NCBI RefSeq assembly: GCF_014836715.1
Contig: NZ_JACSQI010000009.1
Coordinates: 65,162-129,161 of the forward strand
Length of the DNA: 64,000 nt
Origin: Escherichia whittamii
Lineage (GTDB): Bacteria; Pseudomonadota; Gammaproteobacteria; Enterobacterales; Enterobacteriaceae
Reading direction: 5' to 3'
Under the pieces are notes generated by a model. The model was not told the origin of the DNA. It saw only the letters and a program-made list of their open reading frames with translations, and ran no database searches. Made by a program: the position numbers and the translations under genes. Of the stretch, positions 1 through 9,898 are shown one piece after another. Numbering within the stretch: the stretch's first letter is position 1; the number at the start of each line of letters is the position of its first letter.

Positions 1-291
1 GTTCACATCTCTTCCCTGTCGAACAAGTTTGTGGAAGATCCGCATACCGTGGTGAAAGCGGGCGACATTGTGAAGGTGAAAGTGCTGGAAGTGGATCTTC
101 AGCGTAAACGTATCGCCCTGACCATGCGTCTGGACGAGCAGCCTGGCGAAACCAACGCCCGTCGCGGCGGCGGTAACGATCGCCCGCAAAACAGCCGCAC
201 GGCAGCCAAACCACGCAGTCGTGAAGCGCAGACTGCCGGTAATAGCGCAATGATGGATGCGCTGGCAGCAGCAATGGGCAAAAAGCGTTAA
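1..291 (+). CDS. tex: Tex/YhgF RNA-binding protein, C-terminal end (partial)
   Basis: Frame 1 is open from the window edge to TAA at 289-291, giving the last 96 residues. The start ([18 protein letters not shown]) and the following [15 protein letters not shown] are the end of an S1 RNA-binding domain, followed by a basic, low-complexity tail with RRGGGNDRP and ending MGKKR. Tex proteins are large nucleic-acid-binding transcription accessory factors whose S1 domain lies near the C terminus. The gene identity rests on this tail and on the position directly upstream of feoABC, as in E. coli. The rest of the gene is outside the window. Confidence 0.9.
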   Translation, partial: VHISSLSNKFVEDPHTVVKAGDIVKVKVLEVDLQRKRIALTMRLDEQPGETNARRGGGNDRPQNSRTAAKPRSREAQTAGNSAMMDALAAAMGKKR

Positions 292-308
292 ACGCCTCGA
301 TGGGCAAA

Positions 309-416
309 CGTAAACTTGCCGATGAGCAAGCTTATCGGGCCTACGGTTCAATCATTGTTATTTAAATTTGTGCGAAATCGTAGGCCAGATAAGGCGTTCA
401 CGCCGCATCTGGCAAC
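309..416. repeat. BIME: pair of REP palindromes after tex
   Basis: Two imperfect palindromes in opposite orientation lie at about 318-344 and 380-414, carrying the enterobacterial REP core (CTTATCGGGCCTAC and GTAGGCCAGATAAGGCG). They are separated by an AT-rich spacer. REP pairs follow many E. coli genes, where they stabilise mRNA 3' ends or bind gyrase and IHF. The rest of the 292-804 gap is AT-rich and holds the feo control region. Confidence 0.85.
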
Positions 417-675
417 TCACAACGAGCATCTTGCCTGACATAAAAATGCAGGAGATTATTTCCTGCATTTTTATTTCACATCTAAACGCACAACATATTC
501 CCGCCAATATTTATCACGGCATTAACAACTGAAACCTTAAACAAACATTAACCCACCTTAATAATTCGCCATTCGAATTTTATTTCGACCCAGATATAAC
601 CTTGAGCCACATCAACATTGAGGCAGATTATTATCTAAACCAACATTCGCACACATTTTAAGTATTGCTGATAGA

Positions 676-697
676 AACCATTCTCATTATCATTGTA
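676..697 (+). promoter_or_regulatory. Fur-box-like site upstream of feoA
   Basis: The sequence ACCATTCTCATTATCATTG resembles the Fur consensus (GATAATGATAATCATTATC) and lies about 110 bp before feoA. Repression of feo by Fe-Fur is well established in E. coli. The match is imperfect but positioned as expected. Confidence 0.6.
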
Positions 698-804
698 CTG
701 TTGATTATTTAATCTCTCCTTCGTTGGCAAATCATCTGGTCCCATGTCGCTGTCAAACGCCCCATGAGGTAGTTATCCAGTTAATGAGAAACAAGTAGGC
801 ACCT

Positions 805-1032
805 ATGCAATACACTCCAGATACTGCGTGGAAAATCACTGGCTTTTCCCGTGAAATCAGCCCGGCATATCGTCAGAAACTGCTTTCTCTGGGCATGTTA
901 CCTGGCTCCTCGTTCAACGTGGTGCGCGTTGCCCCACTTGGCGACCCCATTCATATCGAAACCCGTCGTGTGAGCCTGGTATTACGCAAAAAAGATCTGG
1001 CCTTATTAGAAGTGGAAGCGGTTTCCTGTTAA
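805..1032 (+). CDS. feoA: FeoA, ferrous iron transport accessory protein
   Basis: 75-residue SH3-like cytoplasmic protein that assists FeoB in Fe(II) uptake. The order FeoA, FeoB, FeoC with short gaps is the standard feo operon: 16 bp separate the feoA stop from the feoB ATG. The sequence shows the FeoA pattern of a compact beta-rich domain ([19 protein letters not shown], then [16 protein letters not shown]). The length equals the E. coli protein. Transcription probably starts downstream of the Fur-like box at about 680. Confidence 0.96.
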   Translation: MQYTPDTAWKITGFSREISPAYRQKLLSLGMLPGSSFNVVRVAPLGDPIHIETRRVSLVLRKKDLALLEVEAVSC

Positions 1033-1048
1033 TACAGTGAGAATAACA

Positions 1049-3370
1049 ATGAAAAAATTAACCATTGGCTTAATTGGTAATCCAAATTCTGGCAAGACAA
1101 CCTTATTTAACCAGCTCACCGGCGCACGTCAGCGTGTAGGAAACTGGGCTGGCGTTACCGTCGAACGTAAAGAGGGTCTGTTCTCTACCACCGATCATCA
1201 GGTCACGCTGGTGGATCTACCCGGCACCTATTCTCTGACCACCATTTCATCTCAGACGTCGTTGGACGAGCAAATCGCCTGCCACTACATTTTGAGTGGC
1301 GACGCCGACCTGCTGATTAACGTGGTGGATGCGTCAAACCTTGAGCGTAACCTTTACCTGACGCTGCAACTGCTGGAACTCGGCATTCCCTGCATCGTAG
1401 CGCTGAACATGCTCGACATTGCCGAGAAGCAAAATATTCGTATTGAAATTGATGCGCTGTCGGCACGTCTTGGCTGCCCGGTGATCCCGCTGGTTTCCAC
1501 GCGTGGCCGCGGTATCGAAGCGCTCAAGCTGGCGATCGATCGCTATAAAGCCAACGAAAATGTGGAGCTGGTGCATTACGCCCAGCCGCTGCTCAACGAA
1601 GCCGACTCACTGGCAAAAGTGATGCCGTCCAACATCCCGCTCAAACAGCGTCGCTGGCTGGGCCTGCAAATGCTGGAAGGTGATATTTACAGCCGCGCTT
1701 ACGCCGGTGAAGCGTCGCAGCATCTGGATGCCGCCCTCGCCCGTCTGCGTAATGAGATGGACGATCCGGCACTGCATATTGCCGATGCGCGTTACCAGTG
1801 TATTGCTGCTATCTGCGATGTGGTAAGCAACACGCTGACGGCAGAACCCAGTCGCTTCACCACGGCAGTGGATAAAATCGTGCTCAACCGTTTCCTCGGC
1901 CTGCCGATCTTCCTCTTTGTGATGTACCTGATGTTCCTGCTGGCTATCAACATCGGCGGTGCGTTACAGCCGTTGTTTGACGTTGGTTCCGTAGCGCTGT
2001 TTGTGCATGGTATTCAGTGGATTGGCTATACGCTCCACTTCCCGGACTGGCTGACTATCTTCCTCGCCCAGGGCCTGGGGGGTGGTATTAACACCGTGCT
2101 GCCGCTGGTGCCGCAGATCGGCATGATGTACCTGTTCCTCTCCTTCCTCGAAGACTCAGGGTATATGGCGCGCGCGGCATTTGTGATGGACCGTTTGATG
2201 CAAGCGTTGGGCTTGCCGGGGAAATCCTTTGTGCCGTTGATCGTCGGCTTCGGTTGTAACGTGCCGTCGGTGATGGGTGCACGAACTCTTGATGCTCCGC
2301 GTGAACGCCTGATGACCATTATGATGGCCCCGTTTATGTCCTGCGGCGCGCGTCTGGCTATCTTCGCGGTCTTTGCAGCAGCCTTCTTCGGACAGAATGG
2401 CGCGCTGGCAGTCTTCTCGCTGTATATGCTTGGTATTGTGATGGCGGTGCTGACTGGCCTGATGCTCAAGTACACCATCATGCGCGGTGAAGCGACGCCG
2501 TTTGTCATGGAACTGCCGGTCTACCACGTGCCACACGTTAAGAGTCTGATTATCCAGACCTGGCAGCGTCTGAAAGGCTTCGTGATGCGCGCAGGTAAAG
2601 TGATCATCATCGTCAGCATTTTCCTTAGCGCCTTCAACAGCTTCTCATTGAGCGGGAAAATCGTCGATAACATCAACGATTCGGCGCTGGCTTCCGTTAG
2701 CCGTGTGATCACCCCTGTCTTCAAACCGATTGGCGTACATGAAGATAACTGGCAGGCAACGGTTGGCCTGTTCACGGGCGCAATGGCGAAAGAAGTGGTG
2801 GTGGGTACGCTCAACACCCTCTACACCGCAGAAAATATTCAGGACGAAGAGTTCAATCCGGCAGAATTTAACCTCGGTGAAGAGCTGTTCAGCGCGGTTG
2901 ATGAAACCTGGCAGAGCCTGAAAGACACCTTCAGTCTTAGCGTACTGATGAACCCAATTGAAGCCAGCAAAGGAGACGGCGAAATGGGTACCGGAGCGAT
3001 GGGCGTGATGGATGAAAAATTTGGCAGCGCGGCTGCAGCATACAGCTATCTGATTTTCGTTCTGCTGTATGTACCGTGCATCTCGGTGATGGGTGCTATT
3101 GCTCGTGAATCAAGCCGTGGCTGGATGGGCTTCTCCATCCTGTGGGGGCTGAATATCGCTTACTCGCTGGCAACGTTGTTCTATCAGGTTGCCAGCTACA
3201 GCCAGCACCCAACCTACAGTCTGGTATGCATTCTGGCGGTTATCCTGTTTAACATCGTTGTTATCGGTTTGCTGCGCCGCGCGCGTAGCCGGGTAGATAT
3301 CGAACTGCTGGCAACGCGCAAATCGGTAAGCAGTTGCTGTGCAGCCAGCACCACCGGCGATTGCCACTAA
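1049..3370 (+). CDS. feoB: FeoB, GTP-dependent ferrous iron permease
   Basis: 773-residue inner-membrane Fe(II) transporter. The N-terminal G domain has the P-loop [12 protein letters not shown] near residues 10-21, the G3 motif DLPGTYSL and the G4-type motif [11 protein letters not shown] helical GDI region and a C-terminal part rich in membrane helices follow, with the two conserved Gate segments (for example [14 protein letters not shown]). The ATG at 1049 is preferred over an in-frame GTG at 1037 because it gives the family length and begins [16 protein letters not shown]. It is co-transcribed with feoA and feoC. Confidence 0.97.
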   Translation: MKKLTIGLIGNPNSGKTTLFNQLTGARQRVGNWAGVTVERKEGLFSTTDHQVTLVDLPGTYSLTTISSQTSLDEQIACHYILSGDADLLINVVDASNLERNLYLTLQLLELGIPCIVALNMLDIAEKQNIRIEIDALSARLGCPVIPLVSTRGRGIEALKLAIDRYKANENVELVHYAQPLLNEADSLAKVMPSNIPLKQRRWLGLQMLEGDIYSRAYAGEASQHLDAALARLRNEMDDPALHIADARYQCIAAICDVVSNTLTAEPSRFTTAVDKIVLNRFLGLPIFLFVMYLMFLLAINIGGALQPLFDVGSVALFVHGIQWIGYTLHFPDWLTIFLAQGLGGGINTVLPLVPQIGMMYLFLSFLEDSGYMARAAFVMDRLMQALGLPGKSFVPLIVGFGCNVPSVMGARTLDAPRERLMTIMMAPFMSCGARLAIFAVFAAAFFGQNGALAVFSLYMLGIVMAVLTGLMLKYTIMRGEATPFVMELPVYHVPHVKSLIIQTWQRLKGFVMRAGKVIIIVSIFLSAFNSFSLSGKIVDNINDSALASVSRVITPVFKPIGVHEDNWQATVGLFTGAMAKEVVVGTLNTLYTAENIQDEEFNPAEFNLGEELFSAVDETWQSLKDTFSLSVLMNPIEASKGDGEMGTGAMGVMDEKFGSAAAAYSYLIFVLLYVPCISVMGAIARESSRGWMGFSILWGLNIAYSLATLFYQVASYSQHPTYSLVCILAVILFNIVVIGLLRRARSRVDIELLATRKSVSSCCAASTTGDCH

Positions 3371-3380
3371 GGATACAGCA

Positions 3381-3617
3381 ATGGCTTCGCTCATTCAGGT
3401 GCGTGATTTGCTGGCGTTACGGGGCCGTATGGAAGCGGCCCAGATAAGCCAGACATTGAACACTCCACAGCCAATGATTAACGCCATGCTGCAACAGCTG
3501 GAAAGTATGGGCAAAGCGGTGCGGATTCAGGAAGAACCTGACGGCTGCCTCTCTGGCAGTTGTAAAAGCTGCCCGGAAGGCAAAGCCTGTCTGCGTGAGT
3601 GGTGGGCGTTGCGTTAA
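3381..3617 (+). CDS. feoC: FeoC, [Fe-S]-type winged-helix regulator/stabiliser of FeoB
   Basis: 78-residue protein, third gene of the feo operon, starting 10 bp after feoB. The N-terminal part is a winged-helix fold ([20 protein letters not shown]). The C-terminal half has four cysteines spaced as in FeoC ([19 protein letters not shown]), which bind a cluster in homologues. FeoC has been described both as a regulator and as a factor protecting FeoB from FtsH. The start is the ATG at 3381, after AAGGATACAGCA. Confidence 0.95.
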   Translation: MASLIQVRDLLALRGRMEAAQISQTLNTPQPMINAMLQQLESMGKAVRIQEEPDGCLSGSCKSCPEGKACLREWWALR

Positions 3618-3639
3618 CCTTGTTTCACTGCCTGTTTTG

Positions 3640-3674
3640 AAAGCCCGGTATGCTTTTGCAACCGGGCTTTTTTG
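3640..3674 (+). terminator. Intrinsic terminator of feoABC
   Basis: The stem AAGCCCGGT/ACCGGGCTT with loop ATGCTTTTGCA is followed directly by a run of T at 3668-3673. Confidence 0.85.
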
Positions 3675-3820
3675 CGTGCGGTTTTCCATAAAAATGCAAC
3701 TCTTGCAGCATGGCGTAAATTCCTCTGAAAGCGCCTCGCAGGGATGACAACTGGCTAATGCGTAGATGTGGAGCAGCGCGTAGAGTCGCGGAATTCAAAG
3801 AAAACAGGTGAAGGAACGCC

Positions 3821-4480
3821 ATGAGCAAAAAGCAGAGTTCTACCCCACACGACGCGCTATTCAAACTCTTTTTACGCCAACCAGACACGGCGCGTGATTT
3901 TCTTGCGTTCCATTTACCGGCATCCATTCACGCGCTCTGTGATATGAAAACCCTCAAGCTGGAGTCGAGCAGCTTTATTGATGACGATCTGCGTGAAAGC
4001 TATTCCGACGTGCTGTGGTCGGTGAAAACGGAGCAAGGACCGGGATATATCTATTGTCTGATTGAACATCAAAGCACCTCAAACAAACTGATCGCTTTTC
4101 GCATGATGCGTTACGCCATTGCCGCAATGCAAAACCACCTTGATGCCGGATACAAAACGTTGCCGATGGTGGTGCCATTGTTGTTTTACCACGGCATTGA
4201 AAGCCCCTATCCCTATTCACTGTGTTGGCTGGATTGTTTCGCCGACCCCAAACTGGCGAGACAGCTCTATGCCTCTGCATTTCCGCTGATTGATGTCACC
4301 GTCATGCCTGATGATGAAATCATGCTGCACCGACGCATGGCGTTGCTGGAGTTAATTCAAAAACATATACGCCAACGCGACCTGATGGGGCTGGTAGAGC
4401 AAATGGCCTGCTTATTAAGTAGTGGGTACGCTAATGACAGACAAATCAAAGGGCTGTTTAATTACCGATATTGCGCGTAA
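3821..4480 (+). CDS. rpnA: Truncated RpnA, nuclease domain plus four transposon-encoded residues
   Basis: Open frame of 219 codons: RpnA residues 1-215, then RYCA from the transposon left end and a TAA at 4478. The nuclease core appears complete: SDVLWSVKT carries Asp63 and LIEHQS carries Glu82 and Gln84, the PD-(D/E)XK-type residues of this family. The helical C-terminal region is lost. Whether this product is stable or active is unknown. Known of the family: Rpn proteins stimulate RecA-independent recombination and are toxic or anti-phage when overexpressed. Confidence 0.75.
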   Translation: MSKKQSSTPHDALFKLFLRQPDTARDFLAFHLPASIHALCDMKTLKLESSSFIDDDLRESYSDVLWSVKTEQGPGYIYCLIEHQSTSNKLIAFRMMRYAIAAMQNHLDAGYKTLPMVVPLLFYHGIESPYPYSLCWLDCFADPKLARQLYASAFPLIDVTVMPDDEIMLHRRMALLELIQKHIRQRDLMGLVEQMACLLSSGYANDRQIKGLFNYRYCA

Positions 4481-4482
4481 AG

Positions 4483-4502
4483 CCTCGCCCTATCGGGCGG
4501 GG
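4483..4502 (+). other. Left-end hairpin of the IS608-type element
   Basis: Eight-base-pair stem (one G-T pair) with loop TATC, beginning 17 nt inside the left cleavage site. AAAG lies immediately 5' of the stem, as in IS608, where it base-pairs with TTAC to define the cleavage site. Confidence 0.85.
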
Positions 4503-4579
4503 ATATAAGCGCGGTAACTACGTAACATTTTTGACCTTCATTAATACGACTTACAAATTTCAGAGTATTTAGTAAGACT

Positions 4580-5710
4580 ATGAAACGCGCCTATAAATAC
4601 AGATTCTATCCAACACCCGATCAGGTTGAGCTTTTGGCTCAAACGTTCGGGTGCGTGCGTTTTGTCTATAACTCGATTCTCCGCTGGCGCACTGACGCCT
4701 GGTACGAACGGCAGGAGAAGATCGGCTATCCTCAAGCCGATAAGCGGCTGACTGCGATTAAAGCCATGCCAGAATATTCATGGCTGGGCGATGTATCAGC
4801 CGTGCCGCTCCAGCAAGCCATACGTCACCAACAAACAGCGTTTTCAAACTTCTTCGCTGGACGTGCCAAATACCCGACATTCAAAAGCAAGCGCCATAAA
4901 CAGGCCGCTACCTTCATGAATACGGCGTTTAAATACCGTGATGGCAAGCTGTATATGGCAAAGAGCAAAGCGCCGTTAGATGTGCGCTGGAGTCGCGCTC
5001 TACCGTCTGCGCCATCCTCGATCACCATTTCCAGAGACGCTGCCGGACGATATTTCGTGTCCTGCCTCTGCGAGTTTGAACCTGTATCACTGCCGATCAC
5101 CGCTAAAACGGTCGGTATTGATGTTGGTTTAAAAGATTTGTTCGTCACTGATGCCGGATTCAGACAAAGCAATCCCCGCCATACCGCTAAATACGCGGCA
5201 CGCCTGGCGCTGCTACAGCGCCGACTAAGCAAAAAGGCCAAAGGCTCGAAGAACCGCGCCAAAGCCCGCTTAAAGGTGGCCCGACTCCACGCGAAAATTG
5301 CCGATTGCCGGCTGGATGCCTTGCACAAGACAACCCGCAAACTGATTAACGAAAACCAGGTTGTTTGCGTCGAATCTCTTAAGGTGAAAAACATGATCCG
5401 CAACCCGTCGCTATCCAAAGCGATAGCAGACGCGAGCTGGAGCGAACTGGTGCGCCAGCTCCGGTACAAAGGCGAATGGGCAGGGCGGTCAGTAGTCGCA
5501 ATCGCCCCATTTTTCCCGTCCTCAAAACGCTGTAGCTGTTGTGGCTTCACCATGCAAAAAATGCCTCTTGATGTGCGGAAATGGCACTGCCCTGAATGCG
5601 GCGCAGATCATGACCGTGATATCAATGCGGCCCGTAATATAAAAGCGGCGGGACTCGCCGTGTTAGCTTGTGGAGAGCCTGTAATTCCTAAACCGCTTAA
5701 CGCGGCTTAG
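4580..5710 (+). CDS. tnpB: TnpB RNA-guided endonuclease (IS200/IS605 family, IS608-like)
   Basis: 376 residues, typical TnpB length. The N terminus KRAYKYRFYPTPDQ and GCVRFVYNSIL are the helix-turn-helix (OrfB_Zn_ribbon family) start. The RuvC-like triad is present: Asp181 in GIDVGLKD, Glu265 in VCVESLKVKN and Asp345/Asp347 in DRDINAARNI. A zinc ribbon is formed by Cys318 and Cys321 (CSCCG) and Cys337 and Cys340 (CPECG). No catalytic residue is missing, so the nuclease is predicted active. TnpB uses an omega RNA made from the element's 3' end to cut DNA next to a TAM resembling the element's target site. This promotes retention of the element rather than transposition itself. Confidence 0.95.
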   Translation: MKRAYKYRFYPTPDQVELLAQTFGCVRFVYNSILRWRTDAWYERQEKIGYPQADKRLTAIKAMPEYSWLGDVSAVPLQQAIRHQQTAFSNFFAGRAKYPTFKSKRHKQAATFMNTAFKYRDGKLYMAKSKAPLDVRWSRALPSAPSSITISRDAAGRYFVSCLCEFEPVSLPITAKTVGIDVGLKDLFVTDAGFRQSNPRHTAKYAARLALLQRRLSKKAKGSKNRAKARLKVARLHAKIADCRLDALHKTTRKLINENQVVCVESLKVKNMIRNPSLSKAIADASWSELVRQLRYKGEWAGRSVVAIAPFFPSSKRCSCCGFTMQKMPLDVRKWHCPECGADHDRDINAARNIKAAGLAVLACGEPVIPKPLNAA

Positions 5711-5783
5711 GTTCGGCTCCGCGAAACAAGAATCCCCGCCCATTTGGGCTGGGAGTAAGTCAAATACTGCAAACCGGCGATGC
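5640..5783 (+). ncRNA. Predicted omega RNA (reRNA) of TnpB with its guide
   Basis: In TnpB systems the guide RNA scaffold overlaps the tnpB 3' end and runs through the right end of the element, and the guide is the flanking DNA just past it. Here the scaffold would include the right-end hairpin at 5734-5753 and end at TCAA (5763). The guide would be 5764-5783, beginning ATACTGCAAACC. The 5' boundary is a guess. No transcript evidence is available from sequence alone. Confidence 0.5.
5734..5753 (+). other. Right-end hairpin of the IS608-type element
   Basis: CCCCGCCC pairs with GGGCTGGGG-like sequence around loop ATTT, with one bulged T at 5750. GAAT lies just 5' of the stem. The right cleavage site TCAA follows 7 nt after the hairpin. 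The bulged right-end hairpin is like those recognised by Y1 TnpA. Confidence 0.8.
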
Positions 5784-5847
5784 GGTACGTTTTAACGATT
5801 TTATCGACGGCGTTGCTGAACATTCACCAAAACACAAGGAGAGTTTA

Positions 5848-5997
5848 ATGACTATTGCGGAAAGATTGCGGCAGGAGGGGGAGCAATCCAAAGCCTTGCA
5901 TATAGCCAAAATAATGCTTGAGTCCGGAGTCCCTCTTGCGGACATCATGCGCTTTACTGGGGTGTCAGAAGAAGAGTTGGCTGCGGCGAGTCAGTAA
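5848..5997 (+). CDS. rpnA: RpnA-S, small protein from an internal start of rpnA
   Basis: An in-frame ATG at 5848 is preceded by a strong Shine-Dalgarno AAGGAG (5836-5841), six bases upstream. This gives a 49-residue product beginning MTIAERLRQEGEQSKAL and ending ELAAASQ. From memory, internal in-frame starts in E. coli rpn genes produce small C-terminal proteins that counteract the full-length nuclease. The frame and the ribosome site lie downstream of the transposon and are intact. The promoter supplying the mRNA is uncertain: it could be tnpB/omega RNA read-through. Confidence 0.7.
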   Translation: MTIAERLRQEGEQSKALHIAKIMLESGVPLADIMRFTGVSEEELAAASQ

Positions 5998-6025
5998 AGT
6001 TCTGCCTCGCCATTTCAAATGCTGC

Positions 6026-6818
<793 letters not shown>

Positions 6819-6833
6819 AACAAGGATGAACAT

Positions 6834-7517
<684 letters not shown>

Positions 7518-7575
7518 AGCCTCGATGATGGGCGTATTATAACCAACTAAAATAGTCAACTATTAGGCCATTACT

Positions 7576-8151
7576 ATGATCCGTATTTCCGATGCTGCAC
7601 AAGCGCACTTTGCCAAACTGCTGGCAAACCAGGAAGAAGGGACACAAATCCGCGTATTTGTGATTAACCCCGGCACGCCTAACGCTGAATGTGGCGTTTC
7701 TTATTGTCCGCCGGACGCTGTGGAAGCCACCGACACCGCCCTGAAATTTGACCTGCTGACTGCGTATGTTGATGAGTTGAGCGCGCCATACCTGGAAGAT
7801 GCAGAGATCGACTTTGTTACCGACCAGTTGGGTTCTCAGCTGACGCTGAAAGCCCCGAACGCCAAAATGCGTAAAGTGGCTGACGACGCGCCTCTGATGG
7901 AGCGTGTGGAGTATATGCTGCAATCGCAGATCAACCCGCAACTTGCCGGTCACGGTGGTCGCGTTTCGCTGATGGAAATCACCGAAGACGGCTACGCCAT
8001 TCTGCAATTTGGCGGCGGCTGTAACGGTTGTTCAATGGTCGATGTAACGCTGAAAGAAGGGATCGAAAAGCAGTTGCTGAACGAATTCCCGGAACTGAAA
8101 GGTGTCCGCGATCTCACAGAACACCAGCGCGGCGAACACTCTTACTACTAA
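7576..8151 (+). CDS. nfuA: NfuA, Fe-S carrier/scaffold protein
   Basis: 191 residues. The N-terminal degenerate A-type domain ([17 protein letters not shown]) lacks the usual cluster cysteines, and the C-terminal Nfu domain has the CxxC motif GGCNGCSM that binds a [4Fe-4S] cluster at a dimer interface. It delivers clusters to apo-proteins such as aconitase and LipA under oxidative or iron stress. It lies 58 bp after gntX. Confidence 0.97.
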
Positions 8152-8159
8152 ATTATCCT

Positions 8160-8205
<46 letters not shown>

Positions 8206-8325
8206 CGTCTGTCAGGCGTTAGCGCTACATTGCCTCGGCAAATCCAATCCCTAAGTTTCCCCGCGATAATATGACCAACCTCTCATAATTTAAATTTACC
8301 CCGCTCTGGTGATTCTCAAGCACAC

Positions 8326-8343
8326 AATGTTACCCGTATCATT
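8326..8343 (+). promoter_or_regulatory. GntR operator 1 of gntT
   Basis: AATGTTACCCGTATCATT closely matches the GntR palindrome ATGTTACCSGTAACAT. It lies about 160 bp upstream of the gntT start, in the promoter region. Confidence 0.75.
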
Positions 8344-8466
8344 CGCATGGGCACCAAACACACTCATAACATCTGACTACACTAATACGTTTTAGGGGTC
8401 ATCAGCCGTGGTGCCGTTATATCTCTGTTCCCAGTTGGGACAACCAGGATTTGTCGTCAGAAACCT

Positions 8467-8484
8467 GACGTTACCCATAACAAA
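8467..8484 (+). promoter_or_regulatory. GntR operator 2 of gntT
   Basis: GACGTTACCCATAACAAA is a second GntR-like site about 20 bp before gntT. Two operators flanking the promoter fit the known looped repression of gntT. Confidence 0.65.
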
Positions 8485-8502
8485 TTAAAGGCCAGGTAAA
8501 TC

Positions 8503-9819
8503 ATGCCATTAGTCATTGTTGCTATCGGTGTAATCTTGTTATTACTCCTGATGATCCGCTTCAAAATGAACGGCTTCATCGCTCTCGTCCTGGTGGCGCT
8601 TGCTGTTGGATTAATGCAAGGGATGCCGCTGGATAAAGTTATTGGCTCTATCAAAGCCGGTGTCGGCGGGACGCTCGGTAGCCTTGCCCTGATCATGGGC
8701 TTTGGTGCGATGCTGGGCAAAATGCTGGCAGACTGTGGCGGCGCACAACGTATCGCCACCACGCTGATTGCCAAATTTGGTAAAAAACACATCCAGTGGG
8801 CAGTGGTATTAACCGGTTTTACCGTCGGTTTTGCCCTGTTCTATGAAGTAGGCTTCGTACTGATGCTGCCTCTGGTGTTCACTATCGCTGCTGCTGCAAA
8901 TATTCCACTGCTGTATGTTGGTGTACCAATGGCGGCTGCACTGTCTGTGACCCACGGCTTCCTGCCGCCGCATCCGGGCCCGACTGCGATTGCCACCATT
9001 TTCAATGCCGATATGGGTAAAACCCTGCTGTACGGCACCATTCTGGCAATCCCGACCGTTATTCTCGCGGGTCCGGTTTACGCTCGCGTGCTGAAAGGTA
9101 TTGATAAGCCGATCCCGGAAGGTCTGTACAGCGCGAAAACCTTTAGCGAAGAAGAGATGCCAGGCTTTGGCGTCAGCGTCTGGACCTCTCTGGTGCCGGT
9201 TGTGCTGATGGCGATGCGTGCGATTGCCGAAATGATCCTGCCGAAAGGTCACGCTTTCCTGCCGGTGGCGGAGTTCCTCGGTGACCCGGTAATGGCAACG
9301 CTGATTGCCGTGCTGATCGCGATGTTCACCTTTGGTCTGAACCGTGGTCGTTCAATGGATCAGATTAACGACACGCTGGTTTCTTCCATCAAAATCATTG
9401 CGATGATGCTGTTGATCATCGGTGGTGGCGGTGCGTTCAAGCAGGTGCTGGTAGACAGCGGCGTGGACAAATACATTGCTTCCATGATGCACGAAACCAA
9501 CATTTCTCCGCTGCTGATGGCCTGGTCGATTGCTGCCGTACTGCGTATCGCGCTGGGTTCCGCAACCGTTGCGGCAATCACTGCGGGTGGTATCGCTGCG
9601 CCGCTGATTGCAACGACAGGCGTTAGCCCAGAGCTGATGGTTATTGCGGTTGGTTCCGGTAGTGTGATTTTCTCGCACGTGAACGATCCAGGCTTCTGGC
9701 TGTTCAAAGAGTACTTTAACCTGACTATCGGCGAGACCATTAAGTCCTGGTCGATGCTGGAAACCATTATCTCGGTGTGCGGTCTGGTAGGCTGTCTGCT
9801 GCTGAATATGGTGATTTGA
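8503..9819 (+). CDS. gntT: GntT, high-affinity gluconate/H+ symporter
   Basis: 438-residue polytopic inner-membrane protein of the GntP family, with about a dozen hydrophobic segments. Family features include HGFLPPHPGPTAIATIF and the C-terminal FSHVNDPGFWLFKEYF. It imports D-gluconate, which GntK (encoded in this window) phosphorylates for the Entner-Doudoroff pathway. Two GntR operators precede it. The ATG at 8503 follows AAAGGCCAGGTAAATC. Confidence 0.96.
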   Translation: MPLVIVAIGVILLLLLMIRFKMNGFIALVLVALAVGLMQGMPLDKVIGSIKAGVGGTLGSLALIMGFGAMLGKMLADCGGAQRIATTLIAKFGKKHIQWAVVLTGFTVGFALFYEVGFVLMLPLVFTIAAAANIPLLYVGVPMAAALSVTHGFLPPHPGPTAIATIFNADMGKTLLYGTILAIPTVILAGPVYARVLKGIDKPIPEGLYSAKTFSEEEMPGFGVSVWTSLVPVVLMAMRAIAEMILPKGHAFLPVAEFLGDPVMATLIAVLIAMFTFGLNRGRSMDQINDTLVSSIKIIAMMLLIIGGGGAFKQVLVDSGVDKYIASMMHETNISPLLMAWSIAAVLRIALGSATVAAITAGGIAAPLIATTGVSPELMVIAVGSGSVIFSHVNDPGFWLFKEYFNLTIGETIKSWSMLETIISVCGLVGCLLLNMVI

Positions 9820-9829
9820 TAACACTGAC

Positions 9830-9852
9830 TGCCGGATGTGGCGCATCCGGCA
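9830..9852. repeat. REP-like palindrome after gntT
   Basis: TGCCGGATG/CATCCGGCA around TGGCG, 10 bp after gntT. It is a short REP-type stem-loop between convergent genes. Confidence 0.65.
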
Positions 9853-9865
9853 TCAACCGCACTCT

Positions 9866-9898
9866 ACTTCTTCTTCGCTGCCACTCTGCGTCGCTTAT
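9866..9898 (-). pseudogene. Left-over malQ 3' tail (about 10 codons)
   Basis: Read on the minus strand, the sequence gives KRRRVAAKKK and a TAG stop. The functional malQ downstream ends KRRRLVAKK (10302-10328). The two DNA tails align well (AAGCGRCGCAG ... GCGAAGAAG). The fragment has no start and abuts the stop codon of the orphan gene at 9895. The leftover tail would give MalQ one extra residue (694, the K-12 length as I recall), against 693 for the gene here. It therefore looks like the original malQ end, displaced by an insertion. Confidence 0.75.

Larger units (their letters stand above)
4466..5763 (+). mobile_element. IS200/IS605-superfamily element with IS608-type ends, TnpB only
   Basis: The left boundary follows TTAC (4462-4465) in rpnA and the right boundary is TCAA (5760-5763). 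These are the cleavage tetranucleotides of IS608. A hairpin lies near each end: 4483-4502 (stem CCTCGCCC, loop TATC) and 5734-5753 (CCCCGCCC, loop ATTT, with a bulged T). The IS608 guide tetranucleotides sit at the 5' foot of each hairpin: AAAG at 4479-4482 and GAAT at 5730-5733. There is no terminal inverted repeat, no target duplication and no tnpA (Y1 transposase). The element should therefore move only if TnpA is supplied in trans. Length 1,298 bp. Confidence 0.93.
3821..5997 (+). pseudogene. rpnA: rpnA (yhgA) interrupted by a TnpB-only transposon
   Basis: RpnA is a PD-(D/E)XK nuclease of the recombination-promoting nuclease (Rpn/YhgA) family. Codons 1-215 lie at 3821-4465 and codons 216-292 at 5764-5997. 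Joining them removes 4466-5763 and restores an in-frame 292-residue protein, the K-12 length: FNY followed by ILQTGDAVRFNDF. The interruption is therefore a clean insertion with no target duplication. Everything apart from the insert looks intact, so excision would restore the gene. Confidence 0.95.

Noticed and set aside
318..414. CRISPR-like repeats in intergenic gaps
   Set aside because: These repeats are palindromic REP/BIME units, in inverted pairs at gene ends, not regularly spaced direct repeats.
4825..5553. 242-codon open frame antisense to tnpB
   Set aside because: Shadow of the high-coding tnpB frame; no domain, no ribosome site, and TnpB has clear family motifs.
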